This document shows positions 1-10,570 of a DNA stretch of 64,000 nt, piece by piece. Below the pieces are notes generated by a model. It was not told the DNA's origin, ran no database searches, and was given only the letters and a program-made list of their open reading frames with translations. A program made the position numbers and the translations under genes. Each line of letters opens with the position of its first letter. The stretch's first letter is position 1. Location of the stretch: contig OY752144.1 in the NCBI GenBank assembly GCA_963573315.1, positions 2,164,501 through 2,228,500 of the forward strand, read 5' to 3'. This stretch comes from Entomortierella parvispora (Eukaryota > Mortierellomycota > Mortierellomycetes > Mortierellales > Mortierellaceae).

Positions 1-273
1 AGCGGTTCCGGCGCGAAACCGGCGCGTTTCCTACGCTCTTTTCTTCTTTTTTCTTCTTGGAAAGTGGCTCCGGCGCGTGTCCTACGCTCTTTTCCTCTTT
101 TTTCCTCTTGCGAAGCAGTTCCGGCGCGAAACCGGCGCGTTTCCTACGCTCTTTTCTTCCTTTTTCTTCTTGAAAAGCGGTTCTGGCGCGTGGTCCTATG
201 CTCTTTTCTTGTTTTTTTTTGAAGTTTCGGCGCGTATCCTACGCTCTTTGCTTCTTTTTTTCCTTTTGGGAAG
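1..273. repeat. Minisatellite, about five degenerate units
   Basis: Five imperfect tandem units begin near 1, 63, 115, 178 and 223. Each starts with a GGTTCCGGCGCG-like GC block, continues with TCCTACGCTCTTTT and ends in a pyrimidine tract (CTTCTTTTTTCTTCTTG). Units 1 and 3 are about 62 bp and carry an extra AACCGGCGCG; units 2, 4 and 5 are about 45-52 bp and lack it. The array probably continues leftward beyond the window. The short ORFs in it only translate the repeat, so I do not call genes. Confidence 0.85.
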
Positions 274-709
274 CGTTTTTTTTTTTTTGGAAGGATGCGA
301 TTTCGGCTCAGGACAAGATTTTTAACCCAAGTTTTGCACTTATGGGCAAAGAGCTTTACCAAACACTTCTAAGTATAAAACAGGAAGCAGCAGGAGAGGA
401 AAAGGACTCGGGAGCAGACAATGCATGGATTTTTGGACTTTATTGGATTCATGAATCAGGAGTAATTCAGAGGGCCAGGGTTCCAAATGGCATACTCAGA
501 GCTGGACAGGACAGGACATTACTTTGGAGAAAGAAAACTACAGGAATGTAGGAGTGCAAAAGGATAGGACATTACTTTAGAAAAAGAAGAATGCAGGAAT
601 GTAGGAATGTAAAAGGCGAGGCAGATCATGGAGGAAAACCATGCAAAGTCCGAGCACGCGTCAATCGACACCCACCGCACCAGCCAATGAAGTGCGCGAT
701 TTTTATTAT
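274..709. other. Intergenic, no gene seen
   Basis: The stretch between the minisatellite and the minus-strand ORF zone is AG-rich. It contains a short near-duplication: GGACATTACTTTGGAGAAAGA near 515 and GGACATTACTTTAGAAAAAGA near 567. I see no convincing coding sequence. Confidence 0.5.
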
Positions 710-2039
710 CTAAATTTGGGCGACGGGCACAGTTGCTGCTGCCATTTGGTCCCTGAGTTGAGTCAGCTTCGGATTGTAATCCTCCATGCCGACAACGTCC
801 TCCGATTTTGTGGCGTGGATCAGAGCATCCTTGAACTCTCCCAGAGCCAAATCGTTATCGTTCTTGCCCTCCATCTGGATGAAAAGTAGAAAATAAAAGA
901 ACAAAAAAGTGTTGGAGCGACAATCAACTTGAGCTAAACTCCATTCCAACAGGTGCGCAAGAGGCAGAACTCCATGTCTCTATCTTTTAACTCGTGGATC
1001 AAGCCAAATGTGGAAACACCCAATGCTGCACATTCATAGCAGTCTTTTCTTTAGCCATGGTAATCGCGCTTTGGATGTGGCTCGACACCGCTGTAAAGAT
1101 AAAATGAAGGTTGTCACGCTCAAACATGCACCTCGTCCACAGTCTCTTTGACGCTATCATTCTGTTAACGGGCCGAATTGGATTGGAGTCATTGGACGCG
1201 CCTGTGGACCATATTACAGCCGTAATGGCCTTTTCCCACAGTTTCGGAAGAGATGTCCTCAAGAGAACAATCTGCTGTGTCCAGGACGCTGTCTTGATCG
1301 TCAGCTTGGTGACTTCCGCACCTTTTGATTCCCTGTACCCAAAGAGAGTTTTTGTTCAAAGCCTACGCAACATCACCTCAGGAGATTCGTTACTCTATGT
1401 GGCGCACGCAGACAGGATTGTTCTATGAGCCATATTAAGGATCTCGAGGGACTCTTTGGCGTCAAGGCTCTGAGCCGCCCAGGTACCCTGAACCCTATTG
1501 ACTGGAATTTTATTTACCCTTTCGTTTTTGGATTCATACGTCCTGGGCACAACGCCCTTCATCCGCAAACACACCTCAAACACGATCTTGGCGACTGCCG
1601 TGGACTCGGACGGAGGACACATCCCACTGATGGGTCTAATTAAAGATTCTCTTAATCTTGGGCAGAATAGGTTTCATTTGACCCCAGCACGGGTCTTCGA
1701 AGCCTGGAACTCCTTGTATCCACTCAAGTTACATCTGGAAGGTCGCTTACACCTAGTCCTCTTCTGTCGGTGACGTTTCTGAGGGTAGCTTGGCGCGCTC
1801 TCAATCCTCTCTGGTTAGTAATGCAGGCAGTTATCGCAATGAGGGGTGGAGATTCGACGAGGAGTACATGGCTCCCAAAGGAGAGGAGGACCGGCTACGT
1901 TCAAACTGACGGCGATGGCGACGGAAGGATTTGGAAAGGATGTGGAGCGCGCGAATGGTGTCATGAGGCGCCTGGTCAGGGCAAAGCCAGACGACGGGCA
2001 TTGGTGGCGTAAATTTTTCGAACACAGCCGCAGTCAAGA
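710..2039 (-). pseudogene. Unidentified minus-strand ORF zone, possibly a fragmented or spliced gene
   Basis: Several minus-strand open segments have protein-like composition: about 1395-1670 (motif VAKIVFEVCLRMKG), about 999-1370 (TQQIVLLRTSLPKLWEKA), and a last piece at 710-872 (EFKDALIHATKSED, ending PVAQI before a stop). The final segment follows a plausible acceptor (TTTCATCCAG) at about 874, and another acceptor-like CTTTACAG lies near 1093. A spliced helical protein transcribed leftward, divergent from the peptidyl-tRNA hydrolase gene, is therefore possible. I could not join the segments into one continuous frame without arbitrary choices and I do not recognise the family. It could be a diverged intact gene, a pseudogene or chance ORFs. 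Confidence 0.3.
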
Positions 2040-2101
2040 AAAAAAGTGATTTGTCTTCTCGCTCCTTCATCTTTCATTCAAACTCATTGGACATCACTGC
2101 C

Positions 2102-3350
2102 ATGGCAACCCGACCTGTCGACTATCTTCTTGTTGGACTGGGCAACCCAGGGCGTGACTACAAGACCACTCGCCATAATGGTAGGGAGCATGGAACGAAT
2201 GAATGCATTCCTGAGCCCACTGGGACAAGCCCATTGTTGCGAAATGTCGTGACGCGCGTTCAAGAGTAGCTGCTGACCCGTTTGAGCTGCTGCCTCTCTC
2301 CTCTTCATGAATTGCATCCATCTTTTTGCCGTTGACCAGCTGGATTCCTGTTTATCGACTATCTTGCCAATGTGATGGCGCTGGATCAGAAATGGAGTAC
2401 TCCACCCGTCTTCCAACAGCGAGTGAACTTGTCAGGTACAAAGACGGCCTATATAGTCTGCGAAGTATGCAAGAGTGATTGGGCGTATACCGAGGAGATG
2501 TTAATGTCTCCCCCTCGTATCTTTTGCTTTTAGCGGATGTAAAAGACGTCGTGTTTTCATACCAAAAGGGCTCTGTTACGGTACATTATGACTGGATTTT
2601 GAAAAGAAGAAATAACACAGGTCCGGCCATGAAGCCTCTCTAAAACGTCAAACAATCCATCCTTAGAATTCCCTCCGGATATTGCTGGCGAAGCCATTCA
2701 CTTCGATGAATGAATCTGGAGTAGCGGTCAAGAAAATCATGGATTTCTATCAAATTACGGACTCCAGGAAAGTCATTGTTGTCTCGGACGATATCAATAC
2801 TCTGCCTGGATCTTTGGCTATACAAGGTAAAGTGGATGCAAAAGAAGGCCTCGTCCTCTTTAATGACTTTCTCGCTTATGTGACTGTGGCTTTATTAAGA
2901 GACATTCGAACCTATTCTTGTTTAGATGGCGGCGATCTGAAGAGCTTGGCTGGCCAAAAAGGACAAGAGAGCATTGCCACGATCCTGGCCACGACCAACT
3001 TCATTCGTTTCAGACTAGGTGTAGGCAGACCCCTTTCAGGAAGTTCTGTGACGATCCCACAATGGGTTCTTGGACCTTTCAGTCGCGAGAACAAAGAAAT
3101 GGTAAGATATTATAGGTCTAAAATATCCTGCAAACTAAGACAGGCGCTGACCCTTCTTGCACCTTTATTCATCTGTTCACAGGACCTTTTTGCTTATTTG
3201 ATGAACCACACTACACAAGCACTCTTGGATTTTGTGCAGACGAATGATTTGAAGCTTTGTCGCAAAAAGTTTACCAAGTCGAAAAAGATTCCTTCCAATT
3301 TGGTTCCCACGGAAAGTTTGGAGTATCCTATTATCGTAGAGGGCATGTAG
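2102..3350 (+). CDS. PTH1: Peptidyl-tRNA hydrolase (Pth family), altered HNG motif
   Basis: Six exons (2102-2180, 2340-2435, 2534-2580, 2667-2826, 2926-3101, 3183-3350) join in frame to a 241-residue protein. Pth releases tRNA from prematurely dropped peptidyl-tRNAs; in fungi this form is often mitochondrial. Visible motifs are GLGNPGRDYKTTRHNAG near residue 12, giving the family Asn and the catalytic His; LAKPFTSMNESG, the KPxTxMNxSG block; VVSDDIN, with the catalytic Asp; and FIRFRLGVGRP with WVLGPFS near the C-terminus. The block that normally reads GGHNGLKSI instead reads GQKGQESI, so the His-Asn pair is missing. The start at 2102 gives a normal family N-terminus. The exon 3/4 junction is the least certain; an alternative acceptor near 2620 exists. 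No in-frame stop or frameshift is needed, so I call it intact but possibly altered in activity. Confidence 0.85.
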
Positions 3351-3470
3351 GATCAAATTATGGTCGAAATATACAATTTTTTTTATTGGGTACGGCGATT
3401 AACTAGGAGATGTGGCGTTTGCCACATGGTCGGTTTGCCCTATTAGTTTTCAAAGAATATGGGCCACCTT

Positions 3471-5445
3471 TCATTTACGCTCAGTGAAGATGAGACCAGA
3501 GAGGGTGCGCGTTCCGATACGGCTGCGAAGGATTGACTTTGTCTTGGAAGGATCTTGGATCTCAATCATAGAGTAGCGAGAGATCATGAGCTCTCCGACC
3601 GTCTTGAGTTCTTGGATGGCAAGGAATCGTCCAGGGCAGGCATGTCTATATTCAAGAAAACAAGAAGAGAATCGGTCAGTTTCTCAAATAGCAAAACCTC
3701 GGTTCTCCCTACAGACCATCTGAATAACCCGGCAGACTTACTTTCCCATTCCAAAAGGCAAGAAATCAGCGGCAGCCTTGGTAGCGGCTTTGGATTTGCC
3801 GACGAATCTCCAAGGACGGAACTCTTCGACATCTTCACCTTGAATAGGAGACTCATGGGCTGATTTCATGTTGATGATGGCTGTAATACCCTTGGAGATG
3901 ACCATACCATTCGACAAAGTAATGTCCTTTCGAGCCTTGTGACCCAGGGTCAAGCGCTCGGTTCTGCAACGGAACACCTCTCGGACGAACGAGTCCATAT
4001 AAACCATCCTCTTGACAGCAGCTGCGGTCAAGAATCTGTCTTGGCTTGGGTCCAAGTCGTCGCCGATTGGCTCGCCCTTGGCCTTGAGCTCTTGCCGTTG
4101 TAACTCACGCTCCTTTTGGATCTGATCCAAAACCTCTTTCTGCTCCTCGTACAACACCTCGATGTATTGTGGATGGGCCGCGAGATAGAACAAAAGGTTG
4201 GTTGAGGTATCTGTTGTGGTATGGACACTGGCCAGGATCAAGATCATCAAATGACCACAGACATCCTCCAGATCCTTGAACCCGTACTTGTCAAAGCTGT
4301 CGAGCATCTTTTGCATGATGTCATCAGGGCGTTCGTACACTCGACCCTCAGCCTCGGCTTCCTTTTCAAGTCGACGGCGCTCCAGAATGACGGGCGAGGA
4401 GGCATCAACGAGGATTCGGATGTGCTTCTGCATGGGGTTCAAGACTTTATATTCGGTACGACGAACCAAGTTCTTCCAGGGCGAATGCCTTCGGGCTTCA
4501 CCGTTTCCAAGGGTTTTTCCAAAGTCAGCTGTGGCCGTGATGAAAGTGTCAATGACAGGGCGGCTCTTGGCGATCTCTGGTCCTACAAACACGTTAGCCA
4601 CTGTAGAAGGGAAAAAATATCGGTAAAGTGATGGAAAGAAAGGCATGGCAGGACAACAAAACAGTTAGTGTTGGAACCAGGGCTATAAACATACACACAC
4701 ACAAACACACTAGAGATCACATACTGGCGTTGGCAACCATTTCTTGAAGGATTGAGATTGGTTTTGCGACCAGGATAGTGTCATCCTCCCTACGGGAGTT
4801 GGCTTGATACTGAGCCATTTGGAGATCCAAGTTCTTTTCGAGCTGCACGACAATCCGGGAGGTATACCCAGGCAAGTAAGGGGTAACATTGTCCCGAACC
4901 AGCTCATGAACGGTTCGACTATCGATGTCGGAATTGCTTTTGGTCATGCTTCTGAAGTAAGATCGCATGCTCGTCAGCTCATCAATAGAGTCTCCGGCAT
5001 TGAAATCTTCGTTCATGAAGACCTCTCGGACAAAGGGACCAGAGACCACAATCTGGTTTCTGTTCATCAGGTAGACACCAAAGACGTCGCCGTTTTCAGA
5101 CCGACACCTCTCAACAAAGGCGTCTTGATCTTCGTAGTATTCCTTGTCATGGGTTGAGTCACCCGCTCGAAGCGAGGCAATAGGAATGCTCTATGAAAAG
5201 GAGAAGGAATAAGAATGGGCTTTAGACTGCGGAACCAAAAAAGAAACCTTGATGCAAAGAAGCAACATTGTACGCAGAGACCTCCGTCAGGCTCTTGTCC
5301 TTACCTTGTCAGAACCGAATCCATCGCCAATAACAGCCTTCATTGTCAGGTACGCGGCCGACGCAAGTCCGATGCCGATGGGGATTGCGAGTTTCAGAGC
5401 ATCCGAGGCAGCGAGACTGGGGGAGTTTGATACTAGACCAAGCAT
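3471..5445 (-). CDS. Cytochrome P450, CYP503/ent-kaurene-oxidase-like
   Basis: Four exons read leftward (5445-5305, 5190-4725, 4600-3742, 3645-3471) join exactly to 546 residues. Residues about 15-38 form an N-terminal hydrophobic anchor, as in ER-bound microsomal P450s. The I-helix reads ASVHTTTDTSTN near residue 324 and supplies the oxygen-activation threonine. The K-helix ExxR is EVFR near residue 420. The heme loop FGMGKHACPGR carries the thiolate Cys near residue 492, and its codons are split across the last intron. The sequence from QIVVSGPFVREVF to YLPGYTSRIVVQLEK resembles fungal CYP503-type enzymes. The substrate cannot be inferred. It needs an NADPH-P450 reductase, which is not in this window. 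The first-exon ATG is preceded by a CT-rich leader. Confidence 0.93.
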
Positions 5446-6589
5446 GGTTCTTGTAGTGTGAGTGGTGAAAGGTCAAGGCAGAGAGCGAGAAAAAGAGGGA
5501 GGAGAGAGACAGAGAGAGAGAGGGCGGCTGGGTGTGGGGTTCTGTTGTTTTGTTGCTAAGCAGGAAGTTTGTTGTGAAAAGGAATGGTAGGTAGCACCAA
5601 GCTCTTTGTTGTAGTGAGAGGGTGTGTTTAGTGTGTTGCTGTTTGTTGTTGAAGTTGAGGATGTGAAAAAGAGTGGGGATGAGGGAAAGAAACAAACGAG
5701 TTTTATACAGAGTTGGGGATGATGGTCTGTCTGGTCATGAAGGTGATGGCTGATGTGTTGGAGGCAGCGCAATGCGACACACGACGGCAGACAAGTGATT
5801 CCCTTCCAGCGGGGCAGCTCAAGGAGTGGTGGCAGAGTAGAATGGACTCGGAAATCGGCATGTGCAGCCTAACCGGCTTGTTTTCCGGAGTTACCAATAA
5901 CCGGTTGGTGCGCACGGACAGATGGACTGAATGGAGTTTGCACGTCAACTGATTCCATTCCCTTGGTACAGCGACGACGATTGTTCTCCTGAGAGAAAAT
6001 ACCATAGCGCCGACTTTCCAAGGTGTGGGGGCATAGGGGTTGGGGAGAAAGTGGGGGGAAGTGGTCTTGGCGTCACCGGTGCTTTTTCACCAACCAAAAA
6101 CAGAGCAGATCCACAACGCTCAATCCGGACCAACCGGAGAAACGCGAAAGCCGAGCACCCGTCCTTTGACCTGAATTGCCTCCACTCACACTTCGTCCTG
6201 CACTGCACTGACAGCCCGCACTGACAGCGTGGTCATTGGATTCTCGGAAGTGCCCTCCACTCTTTTGGCCATCCCCCACCAACTCTTTCATCGGCTAGTG
6301 TTTACCTCTATGGGTGCGACCCCCTGATGTCCATTGTATTCTATATATTTCCAATCGAAAGTGCTGCGTTGCTGCGTTGCTGGAGGACTGTAGCAGGATC
6401 AAAACATTCCTTCCCGCAGCCGCGGTCAGCCCGCAGTGGACACGTACGACGATCCACTATCTCGAATCACGGAGACAGCGAAACGGGAAAAAGGATCCTA
6501 TTGGATATGTACCAGAGACAAGCGTAAAACCGGTATTTGAACAGACAAGAACATCGCGAGATGAAGCAAAGTGCTGCATACTACAGGTT

Positions 6590-6870
6590 TGCAACTGCTG
6601 TGGTCAAGACGCGAACTCGACGCGCGCTTGGTCCTTTTGCACTATTGAAAGTTTTATTTGCTATTGCGCCCATGTTTGCCGCTCAAATCCTATTCACACA
6701 ATCAATCCCGGATGGGAAATGATGCATTTGTTTATTTTGGAGTGAGTCTCATGTTCTTGGGACATCGAACAATGGGTGGGAAAAAATGAATTAAGTAGGG
6801 GATGGATTGGCAACGACCCATTATCACAGAGCTACACTCAAAGACCAAACAATGGTGGAAGGAGGGAGAG
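6590..6870. repeat. Direct duplication, copy A
   Basis: Copy A begins CAACTGCTGTGGTCAAGACG, continues through GCGCTTGGTCCTTTTG and GATGCATTTGTTTATTT, and ends around GGATGGATTGGCAACGA and CACAGAGCTACACTC. Copy B at about 7150-7360 has the same order of blocks in the same orientation, with an estimated 70% identity by eye. No terminal inverted repeats or target-site duplications are visible. Confidence 0.7.
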
Positions 6871-7149
6871 GATCCGTCGCTCACAAACTCAAAAGCATGA
6901 ATTGCTTCCTGACCTCCTAGACTATTCTGTTCTGCGCTATTAACAACCTGTGCAGAGAGCACGATTATTGGATCTTCAGAAAGGAAAGCCAAGGCCACCC
7001 TCACCTTTTGACCCATCCACCCATTCGAGTTGCGAGATCAAAAGGACCCGCATCACAGAGGCAGAGTCGAAGGTGTGTAAGGAACAAGCACCAAACCGAT
7101 CTGCTCAGCCGACAAGAATCCGCCTGTGTTTTCTCGAGTGCAAGTCCTC

Positions 7150-7370
7150 AACTGTTGTAGTAACGACGCGAACTCGATACGCGCTTGGTCCTTTTGTCCT
7201 AGGTTTTATTTGATATTGCGCCCGTGTCCGCAGCCCAAACCCTATTTACGAAAACAAAATCTGGGAGAGGAGTGATGCAGCTGTTTATTTGGCGCGAGCA
7301 TCATGTTGTTGAACTTCAAGGGGTGGATTGGCAATGATCCAGCATTGTAGAGCCACTACACTCGAAGGGC
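7150..7370. repeat. Direct duplication, copy B
   Basis: Copy B begins CAACTGTTGTAGTAACGACG, then GCGCTTGGTCCTTTTG, TTTTATTTGATATTGCGCCC, GATGCAGCTGTTTATTT, GGTGGATTGGCAATGA and GTAGAGCCACTACACTC. It abuts the 3' end of the Sec14-like gene and probably forms part of its 3'UTR on the minus strand; copy A would then be a duplicated downstream segment. Confidence 0.7.
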
Positions 7371-7420
7371 ATGCAGAGTCATGAAAAGGAGGCGAGGAGT
7401 ATATCCAATCGAAGTTTTAG

Positions 7421-9278
7421 CTACTGCCTTGCACCGGACGTGACTCTTGGTCGACTTGTTGTTGGTGTTGTTGAAGACTTGAGGTTGTAGCACCATTGGA
7501 CTTGTCCATCGGTCGCTACACCTTGCCGCTGATACATGTTCTTGGCTCGAATATACGGACTCAGTCGAAAGTATTGCTCGCGCAATTCCATGGCCACCAC
7601 ATCCCTGTCTACAGAGGTCTGGCCAACCTGTTTCGTGTTCTTGACCCAGGACCTTGTCACGATATCAAACTTCGTTTCCAAGGACTCTCGTTCCATCAAC
7701 AGGTCTTCTTTTTTGTCGAAGTCCATCATCTGATCATTCTCGCCACGCTGCATCGGCGTGTATTCGTATTTCCAGTCGTCCAGGCCATCATATGGATGGA
7801 TAGGCAAGACCTCTCGGGGAATGATCTTGTGGAGTTCAGTGTTGCTTCTGGTAAAGATAAACTTCGAGGCCACAGACGTGTCCAAAAGACACTGGATCAA
7901 TTTCCAAAGACCCCAAAATACAAAAGGAGCCCGGTGGACGACACAGACAGCCAAGGTCTCGGGGTAATAACTTTCGAAGCACTGAACAAAGAGTCGGACA
8001 AAGCGCCAGTCCATATTATCAAGTCCGAAATTCGAAAGGTCAAAGATCACAATGACGGTCTCCGATCCGAGGGGAAGGACCGTCCGGCCACACTCCATCA
8101 TCTGCATGATTGTCAAACATTGCCATCGATTTGTTCATTCGTCCAATTGTTCGCCATCATTGTCGTCGGACGTTGTCGGTCGTTGATTGTCATTTGTGGA
8201 GGATGAAAGTAAAAAAGGGGGAAGAAGGTTGTTAATTGCATGCAAATGGAACCATAATCGATAAGAGTGGTACATCAGAGCCTGGCAAACCAGTTTCAAA
8301 CAGAAAATGAAAATTGGGGCAATGCATCCATCGCCCCAGCTCCCAAAGACGCCCTTTCTCTGATCAACATACATGTAAAGCGAATCGACTGATGGTCTTG
8401 GCCGGTTGGTCCGATTTGTGATGAATCTTTGTGTTGATCACACAGATGGGCCGATCTAGCGGATCAGCTCCTCGCAGGTACGCCTTCCCGCTCCGCATCT
8501 GCTCCAGAAACCGTGGATACTTTGCATCCAGTTCCACATCCGAGAGCGCAATAAGTTCGTCGACATTTTCAACGATCCGCCATTTGAGAGTCGTCACCAA
8601 CATTTTGGTTGCATCGTCTATGACCCACTTGCGTGATCGAAGGAACTATATAAGAGCAAAAAGATAAAGGCAAAAAGATAAATACATGAATGAAGCTACG
8701 TCAGGTTCATAAGATGCACTCAAAGGACATGTGTCCCACTTCAGTCTCGTCTTTTCCCCTACGCCAATCTCCCCTCAAAACAAAGAAGTACAATACAGTG
8801 TGCAGACTACCTTCAAAATAATCATGTCTGGATGCTCCATCATGGCCAACTTCCAGAATGTCCTGTGCAGCTGTGCCCCCGTGAACCGTGGCGCCATCTT
8901 GCTGTTCCTGTTGCTTTTGTTGCTGCTGGTGCCACTACCGTTGCTACTGCTGTTACTGGGCCAACCTGAAGATGATTTTGGACTTATGGGGGAGGGCGGG
9001 GAGATCGCTACGGCCCCACAGCCGTTTATACTTTTATCGGTTCCGTCCCTTGTACTGCTGATAAAGGAGCCATCAGGACTCATTCCATCCTCTTCGTTGT
9101 CCTGTGGCTGACCTTTGTAGGACGAGGGTGCGGACTGGTCAAACGGCGTCTTGCCATCAAAGATCTCGTAGAGCTTGATCCAGAATTGCTGGAGCTTTTG
9201 GACCTGTTCATTGGAAAGATACCCTAGTCGTCCATCATTGTTTTGAGGTGGTGGCGTATACGATTTCTCTTGGGCCAT
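7421..9278 (-). CDS. CRAL-TRIO (Sec14-like) lipid-binding protein
   Basis: Three exons (9278-8811, 8645-8373, 8101-7421) join in frame to 473 residues. The N-terminal 150 residues include a Ser/Asn/Gly-rich linker. The CRAL-TRIO-N helix follows, with LKFLRSRKWVIDDATKML spanning the exon 1/2 junction. The CRAL-TRIO lipid-binding fold runs from about residue 215 to 380, with ETVIVIFDLSNFGLDNMD and ESYYPETLAVCVVHRAPFVF. Proteins of this class exchange phosphoinositides or other hydrophobic ligands at membranes. This resembles the fungal Sec14-like proteins outside the Sec14p core group. No GOLD or RhoGAP domain is present. The Met at 9278 (MAQEKSYTPP) fits better than the upstream in-frame Met at 9308. 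Confidence 0.9.
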
Positions 9279-10570
9279 TTTTGTATCTTGACGTTGTATG
9301 AAAATCAAGAAGTAGCGATGATGACACTAGTGCTGGGATGACAGAGGCAAAAAAGTGAAAACGAGATGCGAGTATATCAATCAATCAGGAAGGATGGATG
9401 AACAGAGGAAGAAAGAGAGAGCGAGAACAGATGAAGGGGCGGAAAGAAAAACAGACAAAAAAGAAAGAACGAGCAAACGAACAAACATTTGAGCCCTCAA
9501 CCGAATTTGCGCCATGTTTGTGTGTGCATGTGGGGCGGTTGTTGTTTTCCCACTTTTCCTGACTGTTTTGGAAGAGAAGTCCAAAAGTTGGTTTGTGCAT
9601 TGTGGAGAGGTGGGATGTTGTGGAGGGGGCATGGTGTGGAGCGTTAACCAACGTTCGCTTTAGCAAGGGCAAACAAATGCAAATGAACCAAATATCGATC
9701 CAAAAGATCGTTTGTCAAGCACCTCTTCTGCCTGGCAATAGCTTTTAGTGTATCTATGGGCATTCTTGGGATAAAGAGAGAGTTGGCAGCTGTCAGTTGT
9801 TCTTAAATTGCTCATTTTATCCGTCCGAGAAGAGCTCACCTGTAGACAGAGAAAAAAGCTGGACGGCACCTGCAGCCAAGGGACGAGGACCACCAACGAT
9901 CAAAACGACGCCCTGCAAGTCTGAAAGAAGGTTTTCTTGTCCGTCTTGTGCAACCGCCGGCTGTTGAGGGCACTGCAAACAGTTGAAGACACCTGAGATC
10001 GTAAGAGAAAGAACCAACAAAGTGACAGGAGTGATTGGTCCTGGTTGTTGTTGTGCTCCAACTCTGCCTCAGAGGAACCCGAAAGTAAAAGAAGAGTCTG
10101 AAGAGACACTGGGAACCGGGACGCCAACCGGTTTCTGTTTGTTCCTTGTGGCAAGGGCGCAACCTCAGCACATAGTGGCATATGTCACAGCCATCCGCAC
10201 ACATTCACGCGCGTTTCTTCCTAGTTTTCTCCCCTCCCGTACGCACATGCACCCATGCACTCACACACGCACACACACGCATGCATTGCATGGCCACGAT
10301 CGTGCAGTGCAGTGCTCTGAACATCGAATAGCTACTGCCCTGCGCCACCAAAACGAGCGACGAGTCACGTGGATCATGCCTCCCACAGGACAGGCGTGGG
10401 AATGTTGACATTTTTTTTTTTGACTCCTCTGCCTTTCCCGTTCGTCACTCAGACAGAACACGACGCGATTCGTTTCATTCTCCCCTTCTTTCATCTCTTC
10501 GATTCATCTTTCGCCATTCCCCCCCCTCGTACTCGATCCCTCCCCTCTTCACTCCTCATTCATTTCTAGC
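9279..10570. promoter_or_regulatory. Divergent intergenic region (Sec14-like / GCAT)
   Basis: This 1.3-kb region lies between two genes transcribed away from each other, so it should hold both promoters. It contains a CA/CACG-rich stretch near 10250-10290 and a CT-rich tract (10400-10560) just upstream of the GCAT start. I see no convincing ORF or RNA gene. Confidence 0.45.

Larger units (their letters stand above)
5446..7420. other. Long intergenic region between P450 and Sec14-like genes
   Basis: About 2 kb separate the 5' end of the P450 from the 3' end of the CRAL-TRIO gene. Bases 5470-5700 are a purine/pyrimidine-biased leader (CT-rich on the minus strand), consistent with a P450 promoter and 5'UTR. 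From about 6570 the region contains two related blocks, listed separately. ORFs here (for example 6537-6722 +) show no recognisable domain. Confidence 0.5.

Noticed and set aside
4221-4631. Plus-strand ORFs opposite the P450
   Set aside because: They are shadows of the coding strand with no homology that I can see.
3738-4646. A 302-residue ORF as a stand-alone short P450
   Set aside because: The start lies inside an intron, and the heme-loop Cys and N-terminal anchor are on other exons; the spliced four-exon model is a full-length P450.
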